Of a stretch of 64,000 bases of DNA, positions 26,228-34,508 are shown piece by piece. The DNA is from PALSA-612 sp963846915 (GTDB lineage Bacteria; Actinomycetota; Thermoleophilia; Gaiellales; Gaiellaceae). How positions within the stretch are numbered: the stretch's first letter is position 1; every line of letters starts with the position of its first letter. The notes under the pieces are model-generated. The model was not told the DNA's origin. It ran no database searches and worked only from the letters and a program-made list of their open reading frames with translations. Both the position numbers and the translations under genes were made by a program. Location of the stretch: the NCBI GenBank assembly GCA_963846915.1, contig CAWJXV010000009.1:1178001-1242000 (forward strand). The letters run 5' to 3'.

Positions 26228-27587
26228 GCCGCTGTACACGGCGGCCGAGATGCGCGCCGCCGAGGAGCGGTATCCGGGCTACCCGGATACGGTGCCCGAG
26301 CTGATGGACCGGGCGGGGAAGGCGGTCGCCGATCTCGTGCTCGAGGACTTCGACGACCTCCGGCGGATCACCGTGGTCTGCGGCGGCGGGTCGAACGGCG
26401 GCGACGGTCGCGTGGCGGCGCGCTACCTCGAGCAGGCCGGGCGCGAGGTGACGATCGTGGACGCGAAGGCGGGCGAGACGGATCTGGGCGAGCCCGATGT
26501 CATCGTCGATGCGCTGTTCGGGACGGGATTCTCGGGGGAGCCGCGGGCCGAGGCGGCCGAGCTGATCGAGCGCATCAATGCGGCGGATGCCGAGGTCGTG
26601 GCGGTCGACCTGCCCTCGGGGGTCGACGCATCGACCGGCGAGGTGGCCGGAGCCGCTGTCGAGGCGACGTGCACGGTCGCCTTCCACGCCGAGAAGATCG
26701 GGCATCAGGTCGGTCCCGGCGAGTTCTTCAGCGGCTACTACGTCGAAGTGGCCGACATCGGTCTGGAGCCGCTCGAGACGCAGGTGCAGAAGGTCGCGGG
26801 CATCGACATCCTCCAGCTCGTCCCGCGCCGCTCGCCCCGCGACAACAAGTACAGCGCCGGATCCGTTCTCGTCGTGGGCGGCTCGCGCGGGATGACCGGT
26901 GCTGCTGCGCTCGCCTCACGGGCCGCATTCCGGGCCGACGCCGGGTACGTGACGATCGCCGCCCCCGCCGAGTCGATTCCGATCCTCGAGACCGTCGTGC
27001 TCGAGGCAGTGAAGCGTCCGCTGGACGACGTCTTCGACGCCGCGTCCCGAGCAGGCGCGCTCGCGATCGGGCCGGGCCTCGGGCGGGGCGACGGGCAGAA
27101 GGCCCTCGTGCGCAGGTTGCTCCGAGAGACGGACCTGCCGGCCGTCGTCGACGCCGACGCGCTGTTCGAGCTGGAGCCGTTCTCGCGGGCGGCGCCGACG
27201 GTGCTCACGCCGCACTCGGGGGAGCTTGCCCGCCTGCTCGGCGTCGAGTCCGCGTGGGTGGACGCTCATCGCCTGCACGCCCTCGCGCAGGCGGTCGAGA
27301 TGTTTGGCTGCGTCGTCCTGCTGAAGGGGAGCGATACGCTCGTCGGCGCACCAGGGGAAGGGCCGATCGTCAGCAGCAGCTGGCCGGCGCTGGCGACGGC
27401 GGGGACGGGAGACGTCCTGACCGGCATCGTCGGCTCGTTCCTCGCCAAGGGCATGGACGCCCGCCTGGCGGCGGCAGCGGCGGCGACGGCGCATACGCAC
27501 GCGGCGATGTCGGTCGAGCATGCCGACGGGCTCGTAGCGAGCGACGTCGTCGAGGCGCTGCCGCGAGTGCTGCATGCCTCGCTCTGA
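26220..27587 (+). CDS. nnr: Bifunctional NAD(P)HX epimerase/dehydratase
   Basis: Repairs hydrated NAD(P)H. The N-terminal YjeF-type epimerase domain (about 1-200) has VVCGGGSNGGDGRVAARYL and DALFGTGFSG. The C-terminal ribokinase-like dehydratase domain has the VVVGGSRGMTGAAALASRAA-type glycine motif and GTGDVLTGIVGSFLA with the catalytic Asp. At 455 residues it is somewhat shorter than the usual 500. It overlaps acpS by eight bases and alr by 14, indicating tight coupling. Confidence 0.93.
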   Translation: MFEPLYTAAEMRAAEERYPGYPDTVPELMDRAGKAVADLVLEDFDDLRRITVVCGGGSNGGDGRVAARYLEQAGREVTIVDAKAGETDLGEPDVIVDALFGTGFSGEPRAEAAELIERINAADAEVVAVDLPSGVDASTGEVAGAAVEATCTVAFHAEKIGHQVGPGEFFSGYYVEVADIGLEPLETQVQKVAGIDILQLVPRRSPRDNKYSAGSVLVVGGSRGMTGAAALASRAAFRADAGYVTIAAPAESIPILETVVLEAVKRPLDDVFDAASRAGALAIGPGLGRGDGQKALVRRLLRETDLPAVVDADALFELEPFSRAAPTVLTPHSGELARLLGVESAWVDAHRLHALAQAVEMFGCVVLLKGSDTLVGAPGEGPIVSSSWPALATAGTGDVLTGIVGSFLAKGMDARLAAAAAATAHTHAAMSVEHADGLVASDVVEALPRVLHASL

Positions 27588-28596
27588 GATCACGGTCGAC
27601 CTCGGCGCGTTGCGCCGCAACGTGGAGCGGCTGCGGGCCGTCCTCGGCCCGACGGAGCTCTGGGCCGTGGTCAAGGCGGACGGGTACGGGCACGGCGCGG
27701 CCGACGCCGCCCGGGCCGCGGTGGACGCGGGCGCGACGGCCCTGTGCGTCGCGACCGTGGCCGAGGGACTGTCCCTCAGACAGGGCCTGCCGGGACCGCG
27801 CATCATCGTCCTCGGCCCGACGAGCCAGGTGCGCGAGGCGCGCGACGCGAGGCTCGAGCTGGTCGTCGGCGACGGGCGGATCCCGGCGGACGTGCCCGTC
27901 CACGTCAAGCTCGACACGGGCATGGGTCGGTACGGATTCAGGGAGCTCCCGGCGATCCCGGCCAACGTCGTCGGCCTGATGACCCACCTGGCTACGGCCG
28001 ACTCCGACCCAGACCCCGACCCGGACTTCGCCCGCCGGCAGCTGTCGCGGTTTCGCGAGGCAACCGTGGGCACGGAGCTGACCCTGCACGCCGCGAACAG
28101 CGCCGCGTCGCTGCGGTTGCCGGAGTCCCACCTGGATGCGGCCCGGATCGGCATCGCGCTCTACGGCCTCTCTCCGTTCGGCACCGACCCGGCGGACGAC
28201 GGCCTCGAGCCGGTGCTCGACTGGCGGAGCGAGCTGGCACAGGTCAAGCAACTGGTGGTGGGCGAGAGTACGGGCTACGGACGGGCCTTTGTCGCCGATC
28301 GGGCGACCTGGATCGGGCTCGTGCCGCTCGGCTACGGGGACGGTTTCCGACGGGATCTGACCGGCACGGAGGTGCTCGTCGCGGGAGCTCGGCGGCGCGT
28401 CATCGGCACCGTCTCGATGGACTCCTTCGCCGTCGAGCTCCCCGGTCCCGCCGAGCCCGGCACGCCGGTCACGCTGATCGGCGACGGGCTGCTCGCCGAG
28501 GAGCACGCCCGGCACGCGGGCACGATCTCGTACGAGCTCGTCGTGGGCATCCACACAGTCGCGACCCGCGCGACCCGGACGGTGGTCGATGCTTGA
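27574..28596 (+). CDS. alr: Alanine racemase
   Basis: PLP enzyme making D-alanine for peptidoglycan. The PLP lysine is Lys34 in VVKADGYGHGA, and the C-terminal domain has GYGDGFRR, the SMDSF segment and the DVIGDG-like LIGDG block. At 340 residues it is shorter than most (360-370), because loops near residues 90-110 are reduced. The start at ATG 27574 lies inside the end of the preceding gene. The linkage acpS-nnr-alr is a common actinobacterial arrangement. Confidence 0.92.
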   Translation: MPRSEITVDLGALRRNVERLRAVLGPTELWAVVKADGYGHGAADAARAAVDAGATALCVATVAEGLSLRQGLPGPRIIVLGPTSQVREARDARLELVVGDGRIPADVPVHVKLDTGMGRYGFRELPAIPANVVGLMTHLATADSDPDPDPDFARRQLSRFREATVGTELTLHAANSAASLRLPESHLDAARIGIALYGLSPFGTDPADDGLEPVLDWRSELAQVKQLVVGESTGYGRAFVADRATWIGLVPLGYGDGFRRDLTGTEVLVAGARRRVIGTVSMDSFAVELPGPAEPGTPVTLIGDGLLAEEHARHAGTISYELVVGIHTVATRATRTVVDA

Positions 28597-29611
28597 GCGT
28601 GCGATCGAGATCCTCGCGCGCGAGGAGGCGTATGTCGTCGGCGGCACCGTCCGCGACGAGCTCCTTCACCGGCCGGTTCTCGACCTGGACATCGCGTGCG
28701 CGGAGCCCGAGCGGGCCGCGCGCGCGTACGCGGACGCCTCGCACGGGGCGCCGTTCCCGCTCTCCGCTGCCCACGGGGGCTGGCGCGTGGCGCTCTCCGA
28801 AGGCCGGACGGTCGACTTCACGCCGCTCCACGGGTCGATCGAGGACGACCTGGCCACCCGCGACTTCACGATCAACGCGATCGCGCGGCCGCTCGCGGGA
28901 GGCGAGCACGTCGATCCGTTCGACGGGCGGGGCGACCTGGAGCATCAGATCGTCCGGGCGGTCGGCGTCGGGGTCTTCGAGGCTGATCCGCTCAGGCTGC
29001 TGCGCGCCGTCCGCTTCGAGGAGGAGCTCGGCTTCGTCATCGAGCGGCGCACCGAGCTCCTGCTTCGCGACCACGCGAAGCTCGTCGCGAGGCCGGCCGG
29101 CGAGCGGACGCTCGAGGTGCTGCACCGGCTGGGCGTCCCCGGCTGGGAGCGCCTCGACGAGCTCGGGCTCCTGACGCCTCTCGGAGGCTCGCTCGATCTC
29201 GTCGAGCGCGCCGTCGCCGTCGATTCGCCGGACTACCGGCTGGTCGTCTTTCTCCAGGACTCGCTCGGCCTGCTGCCGATCTCGCGCGAGCTCCGCCGCT
29301 ACGCCGTCGCGCTGCTGCGCAGCTCGCCGCCGTCCGATTCGTCCCCGCGCTCGTTGCACCGCTTTCGCCGCTCGACCGAGCCGTGGGCCGACCACGCCCT
29401 CGCCTTCCACGGTCGGCTCGACCTCGCCGATGCGCTCGCCGAGTCGCGCGCGGCCGACCCTGACGAGCCGCTGCTCAGGGGCGACGAGCTCGGCCTGCCG
29501 GAAGGGCCTGAGATCGGGGCGCTGCTGGAGCTGATCGCCGAGGAGCGGGCGGCAGGCAAGATCTCCTCCCGAGAGGAGGCGCTCGACCTTGTCAGACGAC
29601 ACACACGCTGA
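28589..29611 (+). CDS. tRNA nucleotidyltransferase/poly(A) polymerase family protein
   Basis: A 340-residue class II nucleotidyltransferase. The head has YVVGGTVRDELL and the metal-binding DLDIAC, then the RDFTINAIARPL motif, HVDPFDGRGDLE and ADPLRLLRAVRFEEEL, all in the order seen in CCA-adding enzymes and poly(A) polymerases. An HD domain, often present at the C-terminus, was not seen. Whether it adds CCA, only C or A residues cannot be told. The tRNA-Pro gene in this window lacks an encoded CCA, so a CCA-adding activity is needed in this cell. Confidence 0.85.
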   Translation: MLERAIEILAREEAYVVGGTVRDELLHRPVLDLDIACAEPERAARAYADASHGAPFPLSAAHGGWRVALSEGRTVDFTPLHGSIEDDLATRDFTINAIARPLAGGEHVDPFDGRGDLEHQIVRAVGVGVFEADPLRLLRAVRFEEELGFVIERRTELLLRDHAKLVARPAGERTLEVLHRLGVPGWERLDELGLLTPLGGSLDLVERAVAVDSPDYRLVVFLQDSLGLLPISRELRRYAVALLRSSPPSDSSPRSLHRFRRSTEPWADHALAFHGRLDLADALAESRAADPDEPLLRGDELGLPEGPEIGALLELIAEERAAGKISSREEALDLVRRHTR

Positions 29612-30311
29612 AGCCGTGCAGGAGCGGTTTGCGCGCACGGCCGCGCGCATGGTCGAGCGCGAGCGCGCGCGACGCGAAACGCTTCGCGAGGAGCTGCGCC
29701 AGTTCGTGCCGTTCGCCGGCAACGAGCGCGTTCTCGACTCGGGTGCCGGGACGGGCGCGCTTGCGCTCGCCCTCGGCCCGCTCGTCGGCAAGGTGATCGC
29801 GCTCGACATCGTCGAGGAGCTCCTCGAGTACGGCCGGCAGGCCGCGGACGGGGTCGACAACGTCAGCTTCGTGAAGGGGGACGCGGCCGCGTTGCCGTTC
29901 GAGCGGGACGCGTTCGATCTCACCGCCTGCCACCGGACGCTGCACCACGTCGCCCGGCCGGAGCTCGTCGTCTCCGAGATGTCCCGTGTGACGCGCCTCG
30001 GCGGCCGCGTGCTGGTGATCGACCAGATCGCGCCGGTGGATCCGCCGGCCGCGATCGAGCTCGACCGCTTCGAGCGCGCCCGCGACCCGTCGCACACGCG
30101 GCTGCTTTCCGAAATCGACGTCCGCTCGCTGCTCGAGGCGAACGGCCTCGTCCTCCGCGCCTCGCGGGCCGATCAGGAGTCGCGGGACCTCGACGGCTAC
30201 CTCGACCTGGCCGGCTGCGAGGGCGATGCGCGCCAGACCGCAGCCTCGGTGGCGCCCCCGCAGATCGTCGCCACGATCGGCTGGTATCTGGCGGCGAAGC
30301 CGATGCCGTGA
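29589..30311 (+). CDS. Class I SAM-dependent methyltransferase, UbiE-like
   Basis: A 240-residue methyltransferase with motif I VLDSGAGTGALALAL, an acidic ALDIVEE loop, GDAAALPFERDAFDL and CHRTLHHVARP, the pattern of the UbiE/Coq5-type group. The first listed start is TTG 29589, which overlaps the preceding gene by 23 bases. GTG 29616, four bases after that stop, is a plausible alternative giving a protein nine residues shorter. The substrate is unknown. Confidence 0.8.
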   Translation: MSDDTHAEAVQERFARTAARMVERERARRETLREELRQFVPFAGNERVLDSGAGTGALALALGPLVGKVIALDIVEELLEYGRQAADGVDNVSFVKGDAAALPFERDAFDLTACHRTLHHVARPELVVSEMSRVTRLGGRVLVIDQIAPVDPPAAIELDRFERARDPSHTRLLSEIDVRSLLEANGLVLRASRADQESRDLDGYLDLAGCEGDARQTAASVAPPQIVATIGWYLAAKPMP

Positions 30312-30327
30312 ACAGTAGGCTTCGCGC

Positions 30328-31548
30328 GTGAGCGACACCGATCTCTCCCGCCTCGCCGACCTCGCCGTCGCAGTCGGCGCGAACGTCCAGCCGGGCCAGA
30401 TCGTCTGCGTCACCGCCGAGCTCGAGCACCACGATCTCGCGCGGGCGATCGCCGCAAGCGCCTACGACCGCGGCGCCAAGTTCGTCGACGTCTGGTACAT
30501 CGACCCCCTCGTCAAGCGCGCGCGGATCGAGTTCGCGGCGGACGACACGCTCGACTTCGTGCCGCCCTGGTACGGGGAGCGGATCCTGGAGCTCGGCAGG
30601 CAACGCGGCGCAAACATCGTCATCCGGGGCACCACGGCACCGGGCGCGCTCGACGGACTCGACCCGAAGCGCGCCGGGCGCGACCAGCTGCCGCGGATCA
30701 AGGAGACGAATACGATCGTCAACGAGCGGACGGTCAACTGGACGATCCTCGCCTACCCGACGATCCCCTGGGCCCGCCTCTGCTACCCCGACCTCGACGA
30801 CGAAGCGGCCCTCGCGAAGCTCTGGCGGGAGGTCCTGCACGTGAGCCGGCTGGACGAGCCCGACCCGCTCGCGGCGTGGGAGGAGCGCATCGTCGCGCTC
30901 GAGCGGGCCGCCGAGGCGATGAACGACGGCGGCTTCGACGCGATCCACTTCGAGGGCGATGGCACCGATCTCACGATCGGCCTCCTGCCGACCTCGACCT
31001 GGAAGATGGCCCGCTGGTCGACGGTCGACGGCATCCGGCACCTGCCGAACGTGCCGAGCGAAGAGATCTTCACCTCGCCGGACCCGGAGCGCGTCGAGGG
31101 CCACGTGCGCTCGACGAAGCCGCTCGTGCTCACCGACGGCACGCTCGTCCGCGGCCTCGAGGTCCGCTTCGAGGGAGGCCGAGCGGTCGAGATCGACGCC
31201 GCCGAGGGCGCTGAGGTGCTGCGCAGCCGCGTGCAGATCGACGACGGCGCGACGAGGCTCGGCGAGGTCGCGCTGGTCGACCGTGAGAGCCGGATCGGCC
31301 AGCTCGGGACCGTGTTCTACGAGACGCTCCTGGACGAGAACGCGGCCAGCCACATCGCGCTCGGCGCCGGCTTCTCCTGGGCGGTCGAGACCGACGAGGA
31401 CCGTGCGCGCGTCAACCAGAGCGTCGCGCACATCGACTTCATGATCGGCGGCAACGACGTCGACGTCACCGGAGTGACGAGGGACGGCGAGCGCGTGCCG
31501 GTCCTGCGCGACGGCGCCTGGCAGCTCTCTCCCGTCCACGCCGCTTGA
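30328..31548 (+). CDS. M29 family aminopeptidase, copy 1
   Basis: A 406-residue metallo-aminopeptidase of the AmpS/PepS (M29, thermophilic aminopeptidase) family. Conserved blocks include NWTILAYPTIPWA, FEGDGTDLTIGL, the metal-ligand regions GEVALVDRESRIG and ENAASHIALG, and HIDFMIGG near the C-terminus. Enzymes of this family release N-terminal amino acids using two metal ions. A TAGGCT hexamer six bases ahead of GTG 30328 suggests leaderless transcription. It overlaps the second copy by four bases (TTGA). Confidence 0.9.
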   Translation: MSDTDLSRLADLAVAVGANVQPGQIVCVTAELEHHDLARAIAASAYDRGAKFVDVWYIDPLVKRARIEFAADDTLDFVPPWYGERILELGRQRGANIVIRGTTAPGALDGLDPKRAGRDQLPRIKETNTIVNERTVNWTILAYPTIPWARLCYPDLDDEAALAKLWREVLHVSRLDEPDPLAAWEERIVALERAAEAMNDGGFDAIHFEGDGTDLTIGLLPTSTWKMARWSTVDGIRHLPNVPSEEIFTSPDPERVEGHVRSTKPLVLTDGTLVRGLEVRFEGGRAVEIDAAEGAEVLRSRVQIDDGATRLGEVALVDRESRIGQLGTVFYETLLDENAASHIALGAGFSWAVETDEDRARVNQSVAHIDFMIGGNDVDVTGVTRDGERVPVLRDGAWQLSPVHAA

Positions 31549-32750
31549 CGCCGCCGCCGCTCGCAGGCCGACTCGCGGAGCTCGCCGTCGGGGTTGGTGC
31601 GAACGTCCAGCCCGGGCAGATCGTCACCGTCACTGCCGACCTCGGCATGGAGGAGGTCGTACGCGAGGTCGTGGCGACCGCGTACCGGCGTGGCGCGCGC
31701 TTCGTCGACGTCACCTATTTCGACCCACGGGTCAAGCGGGCGAGGATCGAGCGCGCGGACGGCGAGACGCTCGGCTTCGTCCCGCCCTGGTACGGCGCCC
31801 GCGTCCGCGAGCTGGGGCGCTGCCACTCGGCGCGCGTGGTCGTGACCGCGCCGTCGGATCCCGACGCGCTCAGCGGCCTCGACCCTGAGCGGCTCGGCCG
31901 CGACCAGCTGCCGGCACTGGCCGAGTGGATGGACGTCCTCGGCGACCGGACGGTCAACTGGACGATCGTGCCCTACCCAACGATGGCCTGGGCGCGCATC
32001 GTCTACCCGGAGCTCGACGACGAGGCGGCGTTCGAGCAGCTGCACCGTGACGTCGTGCACGTCTGCCGCCTCGACGAGCCGGACCCGGCGGCCGCCTGGC
32101 GCAGCCGCTGCGACGAGCTGACTGCAGTCGGCGGACGGCTGAACGCGCTCGGGCTCGACGCGCTGCAGTTCGAGGGCGAAGGCACCGACCTGACTGTCGG
32201 CCTCTTGCCGAGCTCGACCTGGATGGGCGCGATGTCGACGACGATCGACGGGCTCGAGCATCTGCCGAACGTGCCGACCGAGGAGGTCTTCACGACCCCG
32301 GATCCCGAGCGCGTCGATGGCGTCGTGCGCTCGACGAAGCCGCTCGTCCTCGTGGACGGCTCGATCGTGCGAGGGCTCGAGGTTCGCTTCGAGGGCGGCC
32401 GCGCCGTGCAGATCGACGCCGAGGAAGGTGTCGAGGTGATGCGTGTGCGAACCTCGCTCGACGAGGGGGCATCGAGGCTCGGCGAGGTCGCGCTCGTAGA
32501 CCGCGAGAGCCGCGTCGGCCAGCTCGGCCGCGTGTTCTACGAGACCCTGCTCGACGAGAACGCGACGAGCCACATCGCGCTCGGCGCGGCGTACGAGGAG
32601 GCGGTCTCCGCGGAGGACGCCTCGCGCATCAACCACAGCGGCACGCACGTCGACTTCATGGTCGGCGACGACCACGTCGACGTGACCGGGATCACTCGCG
32701 CCGCGCAGGAGCGCGTCCCGCTCCTGCGCGGCGGCATCTGGCAGATCTGA
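31545..32750 (+). CDS. M29 family aminopeptidase, copy 2
   Basis: A 401-residue paralogue of the preceding gene with the same blocks: NWTIVPYPTMAWA, FEGEGTDLTVGL, GEVALVDRESRVG, ENATSHIALG and HVDFMVGD. The start TTG 31545 overlaps the first copy's stop, so the pair is translationally coupled. The two may form hetero-oligomers or differ in substrate preference. A hairpin at the stop codon (32749-32768) may end the transcript. Confidence 0.9.
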   Translation: MTPPPLAGRLAELAVGVGANVQPGQIVTVTADLGMEEVVREVVATAYRRGARFVDVTYFDPRVKRARIERADGETLGFVPPWYGARVRELGRCHSARVVVTAPSDPDALSGLDPERLGRDQLPALAEWMDVLGDRTVNWTIVPYPTMAWARIVYPELDDEAAFEQLHRDVVHVCRLDEPDPAAAWRSRCDELTAVGGRLNALGLDALQFEGEGTDLTVGLLPSSTWMGAMSTTIDGLEHLPNVPTEEVFTTPDPERVDGVVRSTKPLVLVDGSIVRGLEVRFEGGRAVQIDAEEGVEVMRVRTSLDEGASRLGEVALVDRESRVGQLGRVFYETLLDENATSHIALGAAYEEAVSAEDASRINHSGTHVDFMVGDDHVDVTGITRAAQERVPLLRGGIWQI

Positions 32751-32768
32751 TCTCCGACGGTGGAGATC
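32749..32768 (+). terminator. Hairpin at the end of the aminopeptidase pair
   Basis: GATCTCC-GACGGT-GGAGATC has a 7-bp perfect stem and a 6-base loop, and overlaps the stop codon of the second M29 gene. A second GC-rich structure (GCCCGGCAAACGGGC, about 32789-32803) follows. There is no T-tract. Confidence 0.4.
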
Positions 32769-32857
32769 CCGTCGCGAGAGGTCGGCCCTGCCCGGCAAAC
32801 GGGCCGGGGGCTCGCGCCGCCCGGCCCGCTCGACGTGCTGCCGCGATGGGTCTAGGT

Positions 32858-33502
32858 CTAGTTCACCGCTCCGACTTCGAGGGCGGTCGTGCGGCCGAAC
32901 TCCTGCGCGCCGTCGGTGTTGGCGTCGCACCTGGTCACGAGGGTGCTGTTGGCGGTGGGCACGGTGATGATGGCGAAGTTGTCCGCCCGCCCGAATCCGT
33001 TGTCCTTGCCGTCGTACATGAACGTATCGCCTTCCCCGACGACGAGCGTGCTGCCGTTGAGCACGAACAAGCAGGTGTTGTTGGTGCCGTCGTCGTTGTC
33101 ACCGACGACCTCCACGGGAGACCACACCAGGTACGTCCCTGCGGGGAGCCCGCCGAGCGTGATCACGTCGGTCGGCCCGTGGATCGTGACGTTGCCGGTC
33201 GCCGTGAACGCGTGTCCCGTTCCCTCGGGTCCCTGCGGCCCCTGTGGCCCCTGCGGCCCCTGGGGGCCTTGCGTGCCGGGAACGCCTTGCTGGTTCCAGT
33301 CGAGACCGATTTCGCTGCTCTTGCACGAGTCGCTGCTGCTGTCGACCACGCGCAGGTCGCCGCTGCCGTTCTTGTAACAGCCGTGGATCACGCCGCCTGC
33401 GTCCGGGATCGACGCGTAGGCGACGGTTCCGGCCGCTGCGAACGCGACCGCGGCGATGCCCACGATCAGGGCCTGCCGGCGTCCGCGCTTGAGTGTCTTC
33501 AT
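32858..33502 (-). CDS. Secreted protein with a short collagen-like segment
   Basis: A 214-residue exported protein. The N-terminal signal or anchor is ALIVGIAAVAFAAAGTVAYA, followed by a Cys-containing module (IHGCYKNGSGDLRVV ... CKSSEIGLDWNQQG). About nine Gly-X-Y triplets (GVPGTQGPQGPQGPQGPQG) and a globular C-terminal domain come next. An AAAGGAG ribosome-binding site precedes the ATG at 33502. The N-terminal module has the same layout as in the large collagen-like protein at 5628-7535, so the two belong to one architecture. Confidence 0.8.
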   Translation of the reverse strand: MKTLKRGRRQALIVGIAAVAFAAAGTVAYASIPDAGGVIHGCYKNGSGDLRVVDSSSDSCKSSEIGLDWNQQGVPGTQGPQGPQGPQGPQGPEGTGHAFTATGNVTIHGPTDVITLGGLPAGTYLVWSPVEVVGDNDDGTNNTCLFVLNGSTLVVGEGDTFMYDGKDNGFGRADNFAIITVPTANSTLVTRCDANTDGAQEFGRTTALEVGAVN

Positions 33503-33580
33503 GCTCTCGCTCCTTTCGCAGATGGAGACCTACTTGCCGCACACGACGGTAGGCGGGAGCCTTCCGGAGCGAAATCCCGG

Positions 33581-33601
33581 AAACCCTCGATCTTTCGAGG
33601 G
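33581..33601 (-). terminator. Terminator of the short-chain dehydrogenase gene
   Basis: CCCTCGA-AAGA-TCGAGGG on the minus strand, a 7-bp stem with a 4-base loop, followed by TTT, begins three bases after the dehydrogenase stop codon. It is the most terminator-like structure in this part, although the T-run is short. Confidence 0.55.
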
Positions 33602-33603
33602 CG

Positions 33604-34362
33604 CTACGCCGGCTTCTTGAGGCGGCCGGAGGAGGCCGTGTGCGCGACCGGGCCCGGGAAGAGGGCCTGAGCCAGCGTCGCGAAGCGGTAGTACCAGGGC
33701 ACGTAGACCTCGCGCTTGCCCCGGTCGAGCGCATGGATGATCGCCCTGGCCACGTCCTCGGGCTCTGCGATCAGCGGGTGCATGAGACGCGGGAAGACCG
33801 ATCGCTGCGGGAAGCCCTCGGTCTCGGCGAAGCCGGGCAGGATCGTGTGCACGCGCACGCCCTGCGGCCGGAGCTCCGCGGTCACGGCACGCGAGAACGA
33901 GACCTGGGCGTGCTTCGACGCGCTGTAGATGCCGGACGTCCCGGCCGTGATCGTTCCGGCGACCGAGGCGACGTTGACGACGTCCGACGGCGCGGCTGCG
34001 CGCAAGCCGGGAAGGAAGGCCCGCAGGCACCAGACGCCGCCCAGGTAGTTGATGCGAGTCACGAGGTCGATCCGTTCGGGATCGGAGTCGACGAAGCCTG
34101 TGCGGCCGGGGACGCCGGCGTTGTTGACGAGCAGCTTGATCTGCGGGTGACGTTCGAGGACGGCCTTCGCGGTGCGCTCGACCGCGTCGCGGTCGGCGAC
34201 GTCGCAGACCTCGTACTCGCCGCCGACCTCCTCGGCCACCGCACGCAGCTGCTCCTCGCGCCGCGCGATCAGCACGCACCGCCACTCCCGTGCCGCGAGC
34301 GCGCGCGCGAGCGCCGCTCCGATCCCCGACGACCCGCCCGTGACGACCGCGATCTGCTCCAT
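33604..34362 (-). CDS. Short-chain dehydrogenase/reductase
   Basis: A 252-residue classical SDR: cofactor motif TGGSSGIGAALARAL, NNAGVPG, the catalytic Ser in VASVAG and YSASK with Tyr and Lys. The adjacent ARREEQL region suggests NADP(H) preference because of the basic residues after the second strand. The substrate is unknown. The frame is open far upstream through the antisense of the subtilase gene, but ATG 34362 is the natural start. Upstream lies a cluster of GTGTCTGACAC palindromes. Confidence 0.88.
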   Translation of the reverse strand: MEQIAVVTGGSSGIGAALARALAAREWRCVLIARREEQLRAVAEEVGGEYEVCDVADRDAVERTAKAVLERHPQIKLLVNNAGVPGRTGFVDSDPERIDLVTRINYLGGVWCLRAFLPGLRAAAPSDVVNVASVAGTITAGTSGIYSASKHAQVSFSRAVTAELRPQGVRVHTILPGFAETEGFPQRSVFPRLMHPLIAEPEDVARAIIHALDRGKREVYVPWYYRFATLAQALFPGPVAHTASSGRLKKPA

Positions 34363-34408
34363 GGCCTGCGCCGAAGTGTCGCCGATCTGGGCCACGGGCA
34401 CCTGTTCA

Positions 34409-34476
34409 GTGTCTGTCACCAATGCGTAACAGTGTCTGACACTTCTCTGGCACCACTCCGCGTTGGTGTCTGACAC
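34409..34476. repeat. Cluster of GTGTC-W-GACAC palindromes, site A
   Basis: Two perfect GTGTCTGACAC copies (34432-34442, 34466-34476) and one imperfect copy GTGTCTGTCAC (34409-34419) lie between the dehydrogenase start and the subtilase stop, with GCGTAACA between the first two. The same motif recurs at 47683-47851 and 58946-58956. It resembles a REP-like dispersed element. Confidence 0.6.
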
Positions 34477-34508
34477 TGCACGGAGCGGTGCGGAGCACCG
34501 CGTGGGCG

